Part shown: positions 37,857-45,932 of the stretch, in pieces
How positions within the stretch are numbered: position 1 is the stretch's first letter
How the letters are laid out: the number at the start of each line of letters is the position of its first letter
Origin: an uncultured Microscilla sp.
GTDB taxonomy: Bacteria; Bacteroidota; Bacteroidia; Cytophagales; Microscillaceae
Assembly: GCF_947493425.1 (NCBI RefSeq)
Contig: NZ_CANLRP010000006.1
Location: 1 to 64,000 of the forward strand
Direction of reading: 5' to 3'
Length of the DNA: 64,000 bases
The notes under the pieces: generated by a model
Told to the model about the DNA's origin: nothing
The model's database searches: none
Seen by the model: only the letters and a program-made list of their open reading frames with translations
Position numbers and translations under genes: made by a program

Positions 37857-38906
37857 ATGTATCCTATTGCAAATTATATCTCGTTCCTAGCCGCGTTCAT
37901 GGGGCTATTCTTAAGTATTCATTTTTTTAGATGCAAAAAATACCCTCGTGCATCATTCCTTGGAGTAGCTATTCTGGGGGTTTCGTTTGAGCTCATTATA
38001 TGGTTATTCAAGCAATCATCCCCTACCGCCTATTTTTTGTCTTTTGGCAATATTTTTTTACACGGTCCTTTTTTCCTATTCTTTATAACTTCACTATACA
38101 GGAAAATACCAACACTCCATTATTTTATGCTTAGCATTTGGGGAGTTGATTTTATTTATAAAATATACTGGTTGCTGCAACCTTTTCAAGAGCAACAACT
38201 TTACCTCAACTCGCCTGACTTTAGCTTGTATACTCAAATATTTAAAATAGCAGGCTACGTAATGGCTATTACTATTTGCCTTATTTCCTGGCAACAACTC
38301 AACAACTACACCCAACGGAACATGCGTTACCCTGTATGGGTTAAGCAACTTGTAAAAATTTTGCTCTGCTTACATATCATTTGGATCATGAACGATATAT
38401 TAAAAGCAGTATATCCATCAAATGTCTTATCGGCTAACATGTCTATTATTTCTGCCACCTATATACTTATGACCTTGTGTTGGATAGGTCTCAGTACTCT
38501 AAAAAACACGTTTGTAATTGAGAGGAAGACTGAAGTTATTCACCCAAAAACTATGGAGGCATACAAGGCGTTAGAAATGTTTATGGAAAGACACAAAGCT
38601 TATAAAAAAAATGATCTTACGCTAAAGTGGCTTTCTCAAGAGTTAGGAATCAGGTACAAAACTTTGACTCAGGCTATCAGAGAACAAGAATACAAAAACT
38701 TTTATACTTATATCAATCATTTGAGACTACAGGAATTTAAGCGGTTACTGACTTTGGAAGAAAGCAAAAAACTAAGTCTAGAAGGTTTGGCAAAACAGGC
38801 AGGGTTTGGCTCCAAAACAACTTTTTATGCTTTTTTTAAACAAGAAGAAGGTACAACACCTAAAAAATACCAACGCCAAATGCTCTTGCAAAAAAGAGCT
38901 GCCTAA
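37857..38906 (+). CDS. Membrane-anchored AraC-family transcriptional regulator
   Basis: A 349-residue regulator. The first 225 residues contain seven hydrophobic helices (for example FLAAFMGLFLSIHFF and YILMTLCWIGLSTL), a sensor module used widely in Bacteroidota. A linker leads to an AraC/XylS DNA-binding domain (about 240-345) with two helix-turn-helix units: LTLKWLSQELGIRYKTLTQ and LSLEGLAKQAGFGSKTTFY, closing with the usual FKxxxGxTPKKYQRQ pattern. It likely senses a membrane or external cue and acts near its own locus. The promoter carries the TGTTAAG repeats, as does that of the Kelch gene. Confidence 0.92.
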   Translation: MYPIANYISFLAAFMGLFLSIHFFRCKKYPRASFLGVAILGVSFELIIWLFKQSSPTAYFLSFGNIFLHGPFFLFFITSLYRKIPTLHYFMLSIWGVDFIYKIYWLLQPFQEQQLYLNSPDFSLYTQIFKIAGYVMAITICLISWQQLNNYTQRNMRYPVWVKQLVKILLCLHIIWIMNDILKAVYPSNVLSANMSIISATYILMTLCWIGLSTLKNTFVIERKTEVIHPKTMEAYKALEMFMERHKAYKKNDLTLKWLSQELGIRYKTLTQAIREQEYKNFYTYINHLRLQEFKRLLTLEESKKLSLEGLAKQAGFGSKTTFYAFFKQEEGTTPKKYQRQMLLQKRAA

Positions 38907-38929
38907 GCTGCTTTAAATAATTTACCAGA

Positions 38930-38956
38930 TAGAGAGGTATTCACACTATCTCTCTA
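38930..38956 (+). terminator. Hairpin after the AraC-type gene
   Basis: TAGAGAGGTA and TATCTCTCTA pair over ten positions (one wobble) around seven bases, 24 bases after the stop codon. There is no T run, so termination is uncertain. Confidence 0.4.
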
Positions 38957-39190
38957 CTCTTACTAAAATGGAAAAAACAACTTGCTTCACCAAATATTAC
39001 TTCTGATTGAGACACTTCTTCAAAAACTTATTTTTTAGGGAGCTGCCACTATCACCATAGTGTTGCTACTATGCTTTTTTTTTGCTAAACTCTGGTTGGT
39101 TTATCATAGAAAATCTTCTTGTCACTCAACAAAAGCACTAATTTTTGCAAACATTCAAAAAGTCGGGACGAGTTCATTGAAAAACCAGTA

Positions 39191-39220
39191 AATATTTAGT
39201 ATCATCAAACACTAAATATT
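39191..39220. promoter_or_regulatory. Perfect 10-bp inverted repeat before aceK
   Basis: AATATTTAGT and ACTAAATATT are exact complements around ATCATCAAAC, ending 20 bases before the aceK start codon. It may be an operator or a 5' leader stem controlling translation. No other feature was seen in 38957-39190. Confidence 0.45.
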
Positions 39221-39240
39221 GGCTTAGTTAGCACTTGACA

Positions 39241-40914
39241 ATGAAATATACCACCACACAACAAATAGTTAACATCATATTTGAGGGATTTGAAAAGTAT
39301 TTTGAAGGCTTTAGGCAAATCACACAATCTGTAGAAGGTGATTTTAAGCAAGAAAACTATCAAAAAATTCAAGGTGTTGCTTCTCAAAGACAAGGTTTGT
39401 ACAACCAAACCTTACAATCTGTGTTAGACAAGATATTAAACATCCGTCCAACGTTAGAAAATAATCAAAGTGATTGGGCTTATCTTAAGCAAGAGTACTC
39501 AGTCACGGTTCAGAACCATTCGGCAGGCGAAATAGCCGAAACTTTTTTTAACTCTATATACGGCCGTTTGTACAATTATCGTCACTTGAACAATGAATAC
39601 TTATTTGTTAGCAAAAGTTATTACAAGCACCGCGTGACTAAAGGCGGAGCATCTGCTATTTATCATACCTATCAAATACATGATAACCGTCTGTTTGAAA
39701 CTATTCATCAACTTCTACTGGATTTTAATTTTGACTATGAAAACCTTGACCGGGATGTAGGTTTAATTACAGCCACATTGCAACAAAGGGTTTCACCTCG
39801 CTTTTTAAAGTCTCATACTATCACTATAGAAGTCCTCAAGTCGGTATTTTACCGTAATAAAAGGGGGTATATTATAGGCAAACTTCAGGTACAAGGTATA
39901 TTAATGCCTTTTGTATTGCCCCTACTGAGTGTAGAGAGAAAAGCAATTATCGAAACTTTGATCACCAACCCCAATAGCTTAAGCATTGTATTTAGCTTTG
40001 CACACACTTGTTTTTTGGTAGACACCCCTGCTCCTTCTTTATTGATTGAGTTTTTGCAAGTGTTACTGCCCTCCAAGCTCACTGCTGAGCTGTATAGTTC
40101 CATAGGTTTTGACAATCACTGTAAAACGGTTTTAATCCGTCAGTTAAATGTGCATATCAAAAAAGCACCCGATGAAATGGTGCTTTGGCAAAACCAAACG
40201 AGTACCTCTATGACTACTTTTACCTTGCCCTCTTTTAATATGGTATTCAAGGTGTTACACGATCAAACAAGCGCTTCCGACAAAGAAGCAGCTATAAAAG
40301 ATAAATACCGGACACTTTCTCAAAAAAATCGGGTAGGACGAATGACTCAGGCACTGGAGTTTTACAATTTTATATTTCCTAAAGACATTATGTCTGCTCA
40401 GGTTTTAGAGCACCTTCGCATACATGCTCCTTCTCAGGTAAAAATAACCGGAAAAAACCAAATATCCATTGCCTACCTATTGGTCGAAAGACGAATGGTG
40501 TCACTAAATCTTTTCTTGCAAAAAGCCAATGTAATGGCACGCAAACTGGTGATGCAAGACTATGGCCTGGCAATCAAACAACTCGCCTTGGCAAATATCT
40601 TACCTGCCAATTTATCGCTCAACTGTTTTGGAGTATCGCAACATAGCCGGGTAATATGCTACGACTATGAGCAGTTGGGGTGGTTGAGTGATGTCCAACC
40701 TGAAGGTATACACTACCTTATCCAACAAATACAAGCAATACTAAAGAATGATCCAGAACTTAAGGAAGCATTGACAGAGAAACACCCCGATTTATTAGAC
40801 AAAGAATATTGGAAGCAATTACAAATTAGAGTAAAGTCAGGAGAAATAGCAGATGTACCTCCTTATGAAAAAGGGTTACCGGTTGATAATAAAACAGATA
40901 TGTATAGTTTTTAG
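39241..40914 (+). CDS. aceK: Divergent isocitrate dehydrogenase kinase/phosphatase (AceK)
   Basis: A 557-residue AceK-family protein. In E. coli AceK phosphorylates and dephosphorylates isocitrate dehydrogenase at the glyoxylate branch. Family marks include EIAETFFNSIYGRLYNYRHL, YRNKRGYIIGKL, FTLPSFNMVFKV, NRVGRM, VERRMVSLN and YDYEQLG. ATG at 39241 is used; the TTG six bases earlier is less likely. Compared from memory with E. coli AceK, the glycine-rich ATP loop is replaced by QNQTSTSMTT (317-326), Asp before RVGRM is Asn363, the PGD Asp is Asn457, the following Lys-Asn is Asn-Cys, and about 30 residues are missing after YDY. The invariant Lys of VFK, Glu of ERRM and the YDY Asp remain. It stands alone, with no aceA, aceB or icd beside it. 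Activity is uncertain. Confidence 0.85.
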   Translation: MKYTTTQQIVNIIFEGFEKYFEGFRQITQSVEGDFKQENYQKIQGVASQRQGLYNQTLQSVLDKILNIRPTLENNQSDWAYLKQEYSVTVQNHSAGEIAETFFNSIYGRLYNYRHLNNEYLFVSKSYYKHRVTKGGASAIYHTYQIHDNRLFETIHQLLLDFNFDYENLDRDVGLITATLQQRVSPRFLKSHTITIEVLKSVFYRNKRGYIIGKLQVQGILMPFVLPLLSVERKAIIETLITNPNSLSIVFSFAHTCFLVDTPAPSLLIEFLQVLLPSKLTAELYSSIGFDNHCKTVLIRQLNVHIKKAPDEMVLWQNQTSTSMTTFTLPSFNMVFKVLHDQTSASDKEAAIKDKYRTLSQKNRVGRMTQALEFYNFIFPKDIMSAQVLEHLRIHAPSQVKITGKNQISIAYLLVERRMVSLNLFLQKANVMARKLVMQDYGLAIKQLALANILPANLSLNCFGVSQHSRVICYDYEQLGWLSDVQPEGIHYLIQQIQAILKNDPELKEALTEKHPDLLDKEYWKQLQIRVKSGEIADVPPYEKGLPVDNKTDMYSF

Positions 40915-40941
40915 TAGTAAAAAATAACAAAAACTATTATT

Positions 40942-40991
40942 TTGTTAAGTAAAAACCTGCTTTGATTTTGATTTTTGTTGCTCTATATTTG
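40942..40991 (+). promoter_or_regulatory. Promoter of the acyltransferase/partner-switch operon
   Basis: TTTG at 40961 and TATATTTG at 40984 are separated by 19 bases, an exact Bacteroidota promoter. TTGTTAAGT at 40942 lies 42 bases before the -7 box, close to its position at two other promoters here; the upstream half of the 11-bp repeat is not conserved. The leader to the start codon is about 230 bases. No reading frame was seen in 40915-41228. Confidence 0.6.
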
Positions 40992-41228
40992 AATACTTGT
41001 CACATAAAATATGCTTGCCTACGAAATTATTGTAGGCAATAATTAAGACATTTCCAATAATGATGAACTGATTGATAAAGTTTTATCAATCAGATGTATT
41101 TCTGTAGTATATCAGCAGCACAAACACCTGTAATACTTGTTACGGATGTTTTGTTAGTCTAAACAAAATTTATAATCGATGCCTTCAAATACATAAATTC
41201 TGTATTTTAAAAATGGTATAAAACTCTG

Positions 41229-42668
41229 ATGAAAGTAGCTGAGATAAAATCAAACCTTGAAATTATTTGGATGAACTTTGACCAGTACAAAGATCAAATT
41301 TATGCTTTAAGAAAAGCAGTATTTGTCGATGGTCAAGGGCTAGAAGATTACCTCATGCAGTCGCCCTATGACAATCAAGGGCTCCACCTTGGTGCTTTTC
41401 ATAATAATAGACTGGTTTCTTCGCTCTCGGCATATATTTTTCCCCCACAGGGTAAAATTTTCGAAGAATTTGAATTGCCTGCCGCCAAAAGACGTATTGT
41501 TCAGTTTTCGCGCCGGGTTGAACTCCCAGAATACCGAGGTTCTCGTTTGGCAGAATTTCTGGCATCTATTGCCTGGAAAAAAATTTTTGAAACCATTCAC
41601 CCTGAATATTTTGTCGTAGGCTTAAGCGATACACATAGCAGGCTTCGTCTCTATTATAAAACATTTGGCTTTAGTTCTTACAAAACTGTAGAGACTACAC
41701 ATGGTCAGCGTCACATCTTACTGGCTAAGGGAGAGGATGTGTTGAAATCAGCTTATATAAGGGTAAAAAAGTATGTGCAATCATTGACATCGAGGTATGA
41801 ACTACCTCCCCCTTCTTTATTGCGTTTTCTTGAAGAAATCGATCATATGGACTACTTGATTTTGGGGGAATTAAAAAAAGAAAACCTTTATATCGACTCT
41901 TTATTATTTAAAGATGAGTTACCCAGGCTCATAGCACAAGCACGTTTGCTTTACCTCATTCAAGAGCCCGTATTTAATAAAATAAACCATTTGCCACCGC
42001 CGCCTGGAACCTTTCTGGACATAGGGTGTGGTCCTGGAGTTTACTTATCTGCCATTGCCCAAAACGAGCATTTCAAAGGATACGATTTTGTAGGGATGGA
42101 TATATCAAAAGATATGATTACTTACTCATCGTTATCATACCCTAATATTCGCTGGATACAAGGCAACGCTTATGACACAGGGTTTGCAGACAACAGTGTA
42201 AGTGTAGTACACGCCGGCTTTTTATTTATTCATTTAAGTAATCCAGAGTTGGCATTAATGGAAATATATCGGATATTGAAACCTGGGGGTGCTTTGTATG
42301 TGATGGATGTAAACGACTCTACTTTTGAAGGACCCAAACTGATCAAGCGGATGGTTCAAAAACACAAGGATATTTATGAAGGTAACCGGGATATTTTGAA
42401 TGATTTACCCACGTTGGCTCAAAACCAACACCTTAAACTTGTGCAAGAGCATTCTATTACTGCCAAAAATACAGGACAAGAAAACGAGGTAAAAGTTCAA
42501 GAAAATGTCACAGAATTGGGGCGCATGTATATGTGGGCTATGTATGTGTTTATTGCTCAACGCGAAGAAGTAGTGGAATATTACCAAAAAGCTGAAGAAC
42601 ATTATTTTAAAAACCCTTGTCAAATAAGCGTACAAGTACAAACCCAAATTTATAAAAAGGAAGAATAG
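41229..42668 (+). CDS. GNAT-like acyltransferase fused to SAM-dependent methyltransferase
   Basis: A 479-residue two-domain enzyme. Residues about 1-185 form a GNAT-like fold resembling N-acyl amino acid synthases or autoinducer-synthase-like acyltransferases: LRKAVFVDGQG early, HLGAFHNNRLVSSLS, QFSRRVELPEYRGSRLAEFL as the acyl-donor motif, and LYYKTFGFSSYK. A helical linker (about 185-255) leads to a class I methyltransferase (about 258-400) with FLDIGCGPGVYL, FVGMDISKDM and LKPGGALYVMD. The donor, acceptor and product are unknown; a lipid-like or amino-acid-derived small molecule is an inference. It is the first gene of an operon whose next three genes form a partner-switching module, 22 bases upstream of the phosphatase. 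Confidence 0.82.
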   Translation: MKVAEIKSNLEIIWMNFDQYKDQIYALRKAVFVDGQGLEDYLMQSPYDNQGLHLGAFHNNRLVSSLSAYIFPPQGKIFEEFELPAAKRRIVQFSRRVELPEYRGSRLAEFLASIAWKKIFETIHPEYFVVGLSDTHSRLRLYYKTFGFSSYKTVETTHGQRHILLAKGEDVLKSAYIRVKKYVQSLTSRYELPPPSLLRFLEEIDHMDYLILGELKKENLYIDSLLFKDELPRLIAQARLLYLIQEPVFNKINHLPPPPGTFLDIGCGPGVYLSAIAQNEHFKGYDFVGMDISKDMITYSSLSYPNIRWIQGNAYDTGFADNSVSVVHAGFLFIHLSNPELALMEIYRILKPGGALYVMDVNDSTFEGPKLIKRMVQKHKDIYEGNRDILNDLPTLAQNQHLKLVQEHSITAKNTGQENEVKVQENVTELGRMYMWAMYVFIAQREEVVEYYQKAEEHYFKNPCQISVQVQTQIYKKEE

Positions 42669-42690
42669 CCAAAAGTAAGTTTGATACAAT

Positions 42691-44247
42691 ATGGTGAAGG
42701 AATCTCAAAAAAATAAAGACGCTCTTCATGAAGCAAGTCTGATACTTCAGGCACCTTACAAAAACACCAAAAAGAAAATTCTGGTGGCTGTAAACCTGTC
42801 TTTAGTAATCATTACGTCGCTTCACCTGGCTATTCAACTCATTTCGTTTGGGCATTTACCCGAACCTGCCCGCGATATGATTATGATACCGCTCACAATT
42901 GGCATCCATGCTTTTTCGGCATACCACCATAGTCGTTTGCTCGCAGGCAAAACCAACCAGCCTCGCTGGGTATCTCAGGTAAGCACTTGGGCTTCACTGA
43001 TCACACTTCAGCTTTTTGCACTTGCCACCGTACATGTAAACATTAATACTGCTACCAGCCTTATTGTAGACTCTGCTTTTTCTATCATTTTGGTATTTAT
43101 CACTGGTACAGTTATCAACCGAAACGCCGCTACTGTGTGGCTGGTCATTTCACTGATTAGTTTTTTTATCGCTTATGGAAACCGGGGAAGCTCATTTGAG
43201 TATCACCTCATGACCCAGCAAGAGGTGAAAGAATATAAACAAAACCTGAAATCACCCAATAGAAAGGTTCGCCAGGCTGCCCGAAAACGGCAAGAGATAG
43301 TGAAAAAAGAAAAAATAGAACCGCTCAGCATTAAGCTTTACCTCAGCGTATGCCTTATATTTTTACTTTTAGCCTTTTTGCCTACTTTTTTTCAGGCAAG
43401 TATGATCGGGCAAGTACTCAAAACTATTCCCAGGGCAATAGAAAAAATAGAACTGGCAGCTGACGAGAAAAACCTTTTGAAGAAAGAGAACGTCCGAATG
43501 TCTATGGAGCTGGATATAGCTAAGCACATTCAAAAGATGGTACTCCCTCGTGAAGAAGAGTTTATGGCTTTTAAGGGATTAGAAATAGGTGCCAGAATGG
43601 ACACAGCTACCGAAGTAGGCGGGGACTTTTATGAAGTACTGCCACAAAAAGATGGCAGCATATATTTTGGTATAGGTGATGTAACAGATCATGGGCTACA
43701 ATCAGGGGTTGTCATGCTGATGACACAAGCAGCCTTTAGAGCCACGCTTGATAACAGTGATATAGACATTACTTCTGCTTTGAACCAGATTAACTCTATT
43801 TTACACCAAAATATTAGCCGAATGAAAGATCAGCGCAACCTGACGCTTTCATTATTGCACTACCACAATGGTACAGTAAGCATGACTGGGCAACACGAAA
43901 CAGTCATCTTGTTAAGAAGCAAAGAGGATTTTGCTGAGCAAATAGATACGATGGATCTTGGCTTGTATGTGGGGTTAATTGATGATTTTTCTGACCATGT
44001 ACAAGAATCAAGTTTTGACCTGGAAACAGGAGATATTATGCTACTGTATACTGATGGAGCTACCGAAGCTTTGAACAGCGCTGACCGTGAATTTGGAATA
44101 CAGGGACTTATGCAAGCACTGGAAAGGCATAGGCACCACCCTTCGCAGCAAATTGTTAATAACATCATAGATGAAATATATGAATATACGGGTAAGACTG
44201 ACCCAGAAGATGACATTACTATTGTGGTAGTAAGACGCACTGCCTAA
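42691..44247 (+). CDS. Membrane SpoIIE/RsbU-type protein phosphatase
   Basis: A 518-residue phosphatase. The N-terminal half (about 25-250) has six or so hydrophobic helices (for example ILVAVNLSLVIITSLHLAIQ and LYLSVCLIFLLLAFL) forming a membrane sensor. A coiled-coil linker (about 255-290, ELDIAKHIQKMVLP) leads to a PP2C domain (about 300-516). Metal-binding Asp residues lie in VGGDFYEV, GIGDVTDHGL, LLYTDGATEA and DPEDDITIV. It should dephosphorylate the STAS protein encoded two genes later, in the logic of RsbU/RsbV or HmpU/HmpV. Spacing to neighbours is 22 and 24 bases, so co-transcribed. Confidence 0.92.
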   Translation: MVKESQKNKDALHEASLILQAPYKNTKKKILVAVNLSLVIITSLHLAIQLISFGHLPEPARDMIMIPLTIGIHAFSAYHHSRLLAGKTNQPRWVSQVSTWASLITLQLFALATVHVNINTATSLIVDSAFSIILVFITGTVINRNAATVWLVISLISFFIAYGNRGSSFEYHLMTQQEVKEYKQNLKSPNRKVRQAARKRQEIVKKEKIEPLSIKLYLSVCLIFLLLAFLPTFFQASMIGQVLKTIPRAIEKIELAADEKNLLKKENVRMSMELDIAKHIQKMVLPREEEFMAFKGLEIGARMDTATEVGGDFYEVLPQKDGSIYFGIGDVTDHGLQSGVVMLMTQAAFRATLDNSDIDITSALNQINSILHQNISRMKDQRNLTLSLLHYHNGTVSMTGQHETVILLRSKEDFAEQIDTMDLGLYVGLIDDFSDHVQESSFDLETGDIMLLYTDGATEALNSADREFGIQGLMQALERHRHHPSQQIVNNIIDEIYEYTGKTDPEDDITIVVVRRTA

Positions 44248-44271
44248 ACTCCATAAACTGATCAATAGAAT

Positions 44272-44826
44272 ATGAACAATCTTATTTTAGGCGATTTTGA
44301 CTTTATTCCAAGCCACCTACCAGCAGAAGGAGGGCTTAACATTATGATCAACCCCATTGATCTAATGACTAGTTGGAAGCGATGTGGTGCACTGGCAAAT
44401 TTCGTAGCGTCTTTTTACTCCGACGAAAGAGATTTTGGTAAAAAGCTAGATGCCAACCTTATTTCTACTATTTTTAACGAGTTAATGGAAAACGCTGCCA
44501 AATACTCAGATAAAAGGGATGCACTTATTACTGTAAATACAAAGCTGTATAATAATATACTGAAGATGGAGGTAGAAAATTATGCCCGTCAACGGCATTT
44601 TGACTCTCTGAAAAACCATTTTGAGAAGTTGGTCAACGCTAAAGATTTGGATGATTTATATGTCCAACAAATGCAGCAAAACATAGAAAAAGAACAAGAG
44701 TCAGGCATTGGGCTATTACTATTGCTCAAAGATTACCCGGTTAAGCTTGGGATACGGTTTGAAGAAATAGATGAGAATATGTACAAAATAACGGTTCAGG
44801 TATATCACTTTATAGAACCCAGTTAA
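44272..44826 (+). CDS. slr1658/SiaB-like HATPase kinase or anti-sigma-type regulator
   Basis: A 184-residue cytoplasmic protein of the GHKL ATPase fold. NELMENAAKYSDKR (about 69-82) is the N box and ESGIGLLLLLKDYPVKLG (about 145-162) the G2-like loop, a pairing I recall from the slr1658 superfamily and SiaB kinases. No His-acceptor domain is present. In the partner-switch scheme it phosphorylates the STAS protein on serine and sequesters another target when free. Between the phosphatase and STAS genes, 24 bases after the phosphatase. Confidence 0.85.
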   Translation: MNNLILGDFDFIPSHLPAEGGLNIMINPIDLMTSWKRCGALANFVASFYSDERDFGKKLDANLISTIFNELMENAAKYSDKRDALITVNTKLYNNILKMEVENYARQRHFDSLKNHFEKLVNAKDLDDLYVQQMQQNIEKEQESGIGLLLLLKDYPVKLGIRFEEIDENMYKITVQVYHFIEPS

Positions 44827-44996
44827 TGTAAACTAATCGGTTAGGTAGCAAAATTTGTAAAAGATTGTTTACACTATTATAAAACTAATTGATCAGTACT
44901 TAGTTTTGTACTCCATACCAGTGTATGGTAATGTGTCCTTGGTTTTTACCTAATAATTTTTCACACCCTGCCTAAGCAGGAAAAAAAATCACAAAA

Positions 44997-45347
44997 ATGG
45001 AATTAGCTATCGAGAATGCCTCATTTACATTTGACAAAGACAAAGCCACGCTCAGTATAGAAGGAGCTTTACGTTTATCAGGAGTACAAAAATACAAAGA
45101 AGAAGGTTTTTTTGATTTTCTGAAAGATGCCGTAAAAAATTGTGAAACAACACTTAATTTAGACCTTACCAAACTACAATACCTTAATAGCTCTGGAGTA
45201 ACCGCATTTAGCCGTTTTATTCTGGAAATAAAAAAAGAAGCCATGAACCCTATCAAAGTTACAGGTAGTTCAGAGATTTCGTGGCAAAAAAAAACATTGC
45301 CTAATTTTCCTAAACTGTGGAATCAAATCATACTTGACTTCCAGTAA
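44997..45347 (+). CDS. STAS-like anti-sigma antagonist (slr1659-like)
   Basis: A 116-residue STAS-fold protein. The likely phosphorylation site is Ser65 or Ser66 in YLNSSGVTAF, the RsbV/SpoIIAA position. WQKKTLPNFPKLW near the C-terminus matches my recollection of the slr1659 group, which accompanies slr1658. The 170-base gap from the preceding gene contains TAGTTTTG-like boxes and short stems, so it may have an extra internal promoter, but the order SpoIIE-HATPase-STAS makes a single module. What it binds when dephosphorylated is unknown: the acyltransferase-methyltransferase or a sigma factor elsewhere are both possible. Confidence 0.85.
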   Translation: MELAIENASFTFDKDKATLSIEGALRLSGVQKYKEEGFFDFLKDAVKNCETTLNLDLTKLQYLNSSGVTAFSRFILEIKKEAMNPIKVTGSSEISWQKKTLPNFPKLWNQIILDFQ

Positions 45348-45417
45348 ACTGCTTTACATTTCTCTAAAGTCATATTATGCTAAGATTAAAGTGATTACCT
45401 GCGGTGAGCTCGTCACA

Positions 45418-45536
45418 GCAAGCTGCCCCAATGAATCGGGATTTATAAATAGACTCGGTTTTAAGATTTACAGGATTAGCTGAAGCAGGGCTCAGCAAAG
45501 CTACCCCAATGAATCGGGATTTAGAAATAGACTCGG
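45418..45536 (+). repeat. Two copies of a 41-bp intergenic repeat
   Basis: The unit starting GCAAGCTGCCCCAATGAATC at 45418 recurs at 45495 with few changes, both ending ATAGACTCGG, 77 bases apart. A related sequence follows the inverted repeat at 35601. This looks like a dispersed REP-like family. The stretch 45348-45932 otherwise holds only an ambiguous small frame. Confidence 0.75.
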
Positions 45537-45660
45537 GTGATTAATGTTGGTATTCAGACAATTGGTCAAAATATGTCCCAAAAACCATTTTTGTTTAAGT
45601 ATAACTCTTTGTAGACTTCTTCTAGCTCCTCAACCTTCCCACAGGCTCGCTCAACGCTTC

Positions 45661-45834
45661 TCAAGTGTTGCCGCTCCAATTGAAAACTCCGATATTTTCG
45701 GGGAGGAGAGGAACTTCTTCATCGCCGAAGAATTTCCCTCCTTTAGAGACAACAACATCCAGTGGATTAGACCATTGAAATTTAATATTTGCGTCAAATA
45801 TTTTAAAACCTATAATAAAGAGAAGTCTACCCAT
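45661..45834 (-). CDS. Ambiguous 57-residue frame or remnant
   Basis: A minus-strand frame of 57 residues starting MGRLLFIIGF and ending FNWSGNT reads protein-like in its second half (KFFGDEEVPLLPENIG). However, the plus strand is also open here over 109 codons, no ribosome-binding site is visible, and a REP-like repeat lies beside it. It could be a decayed gene, part of a dispersed repeat, or chance. Function unknown. Confidence 0.2.
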   Translation of the reverse strand: MGRLLFIIGFKIFDANIKFQWSNPLDVVVSKGGKFFGDEEVPLLPENIGVFNWSGNT

Positions 45835-45932
45835 ATCTGGCAGGCTGTCAGGTATAAAACGCTACTTTATTAAAAGTCTACCGACTGCACTATTAACTTG
45901 CCCCTATTGACAAGTACTACTTGGTGTACCCC

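Noticed and set aside
45544-45873. 109-codon plus-strand frame
   Set aside because: It overlaps repeats and a competing minus-strand frame; no start signals or known motif.
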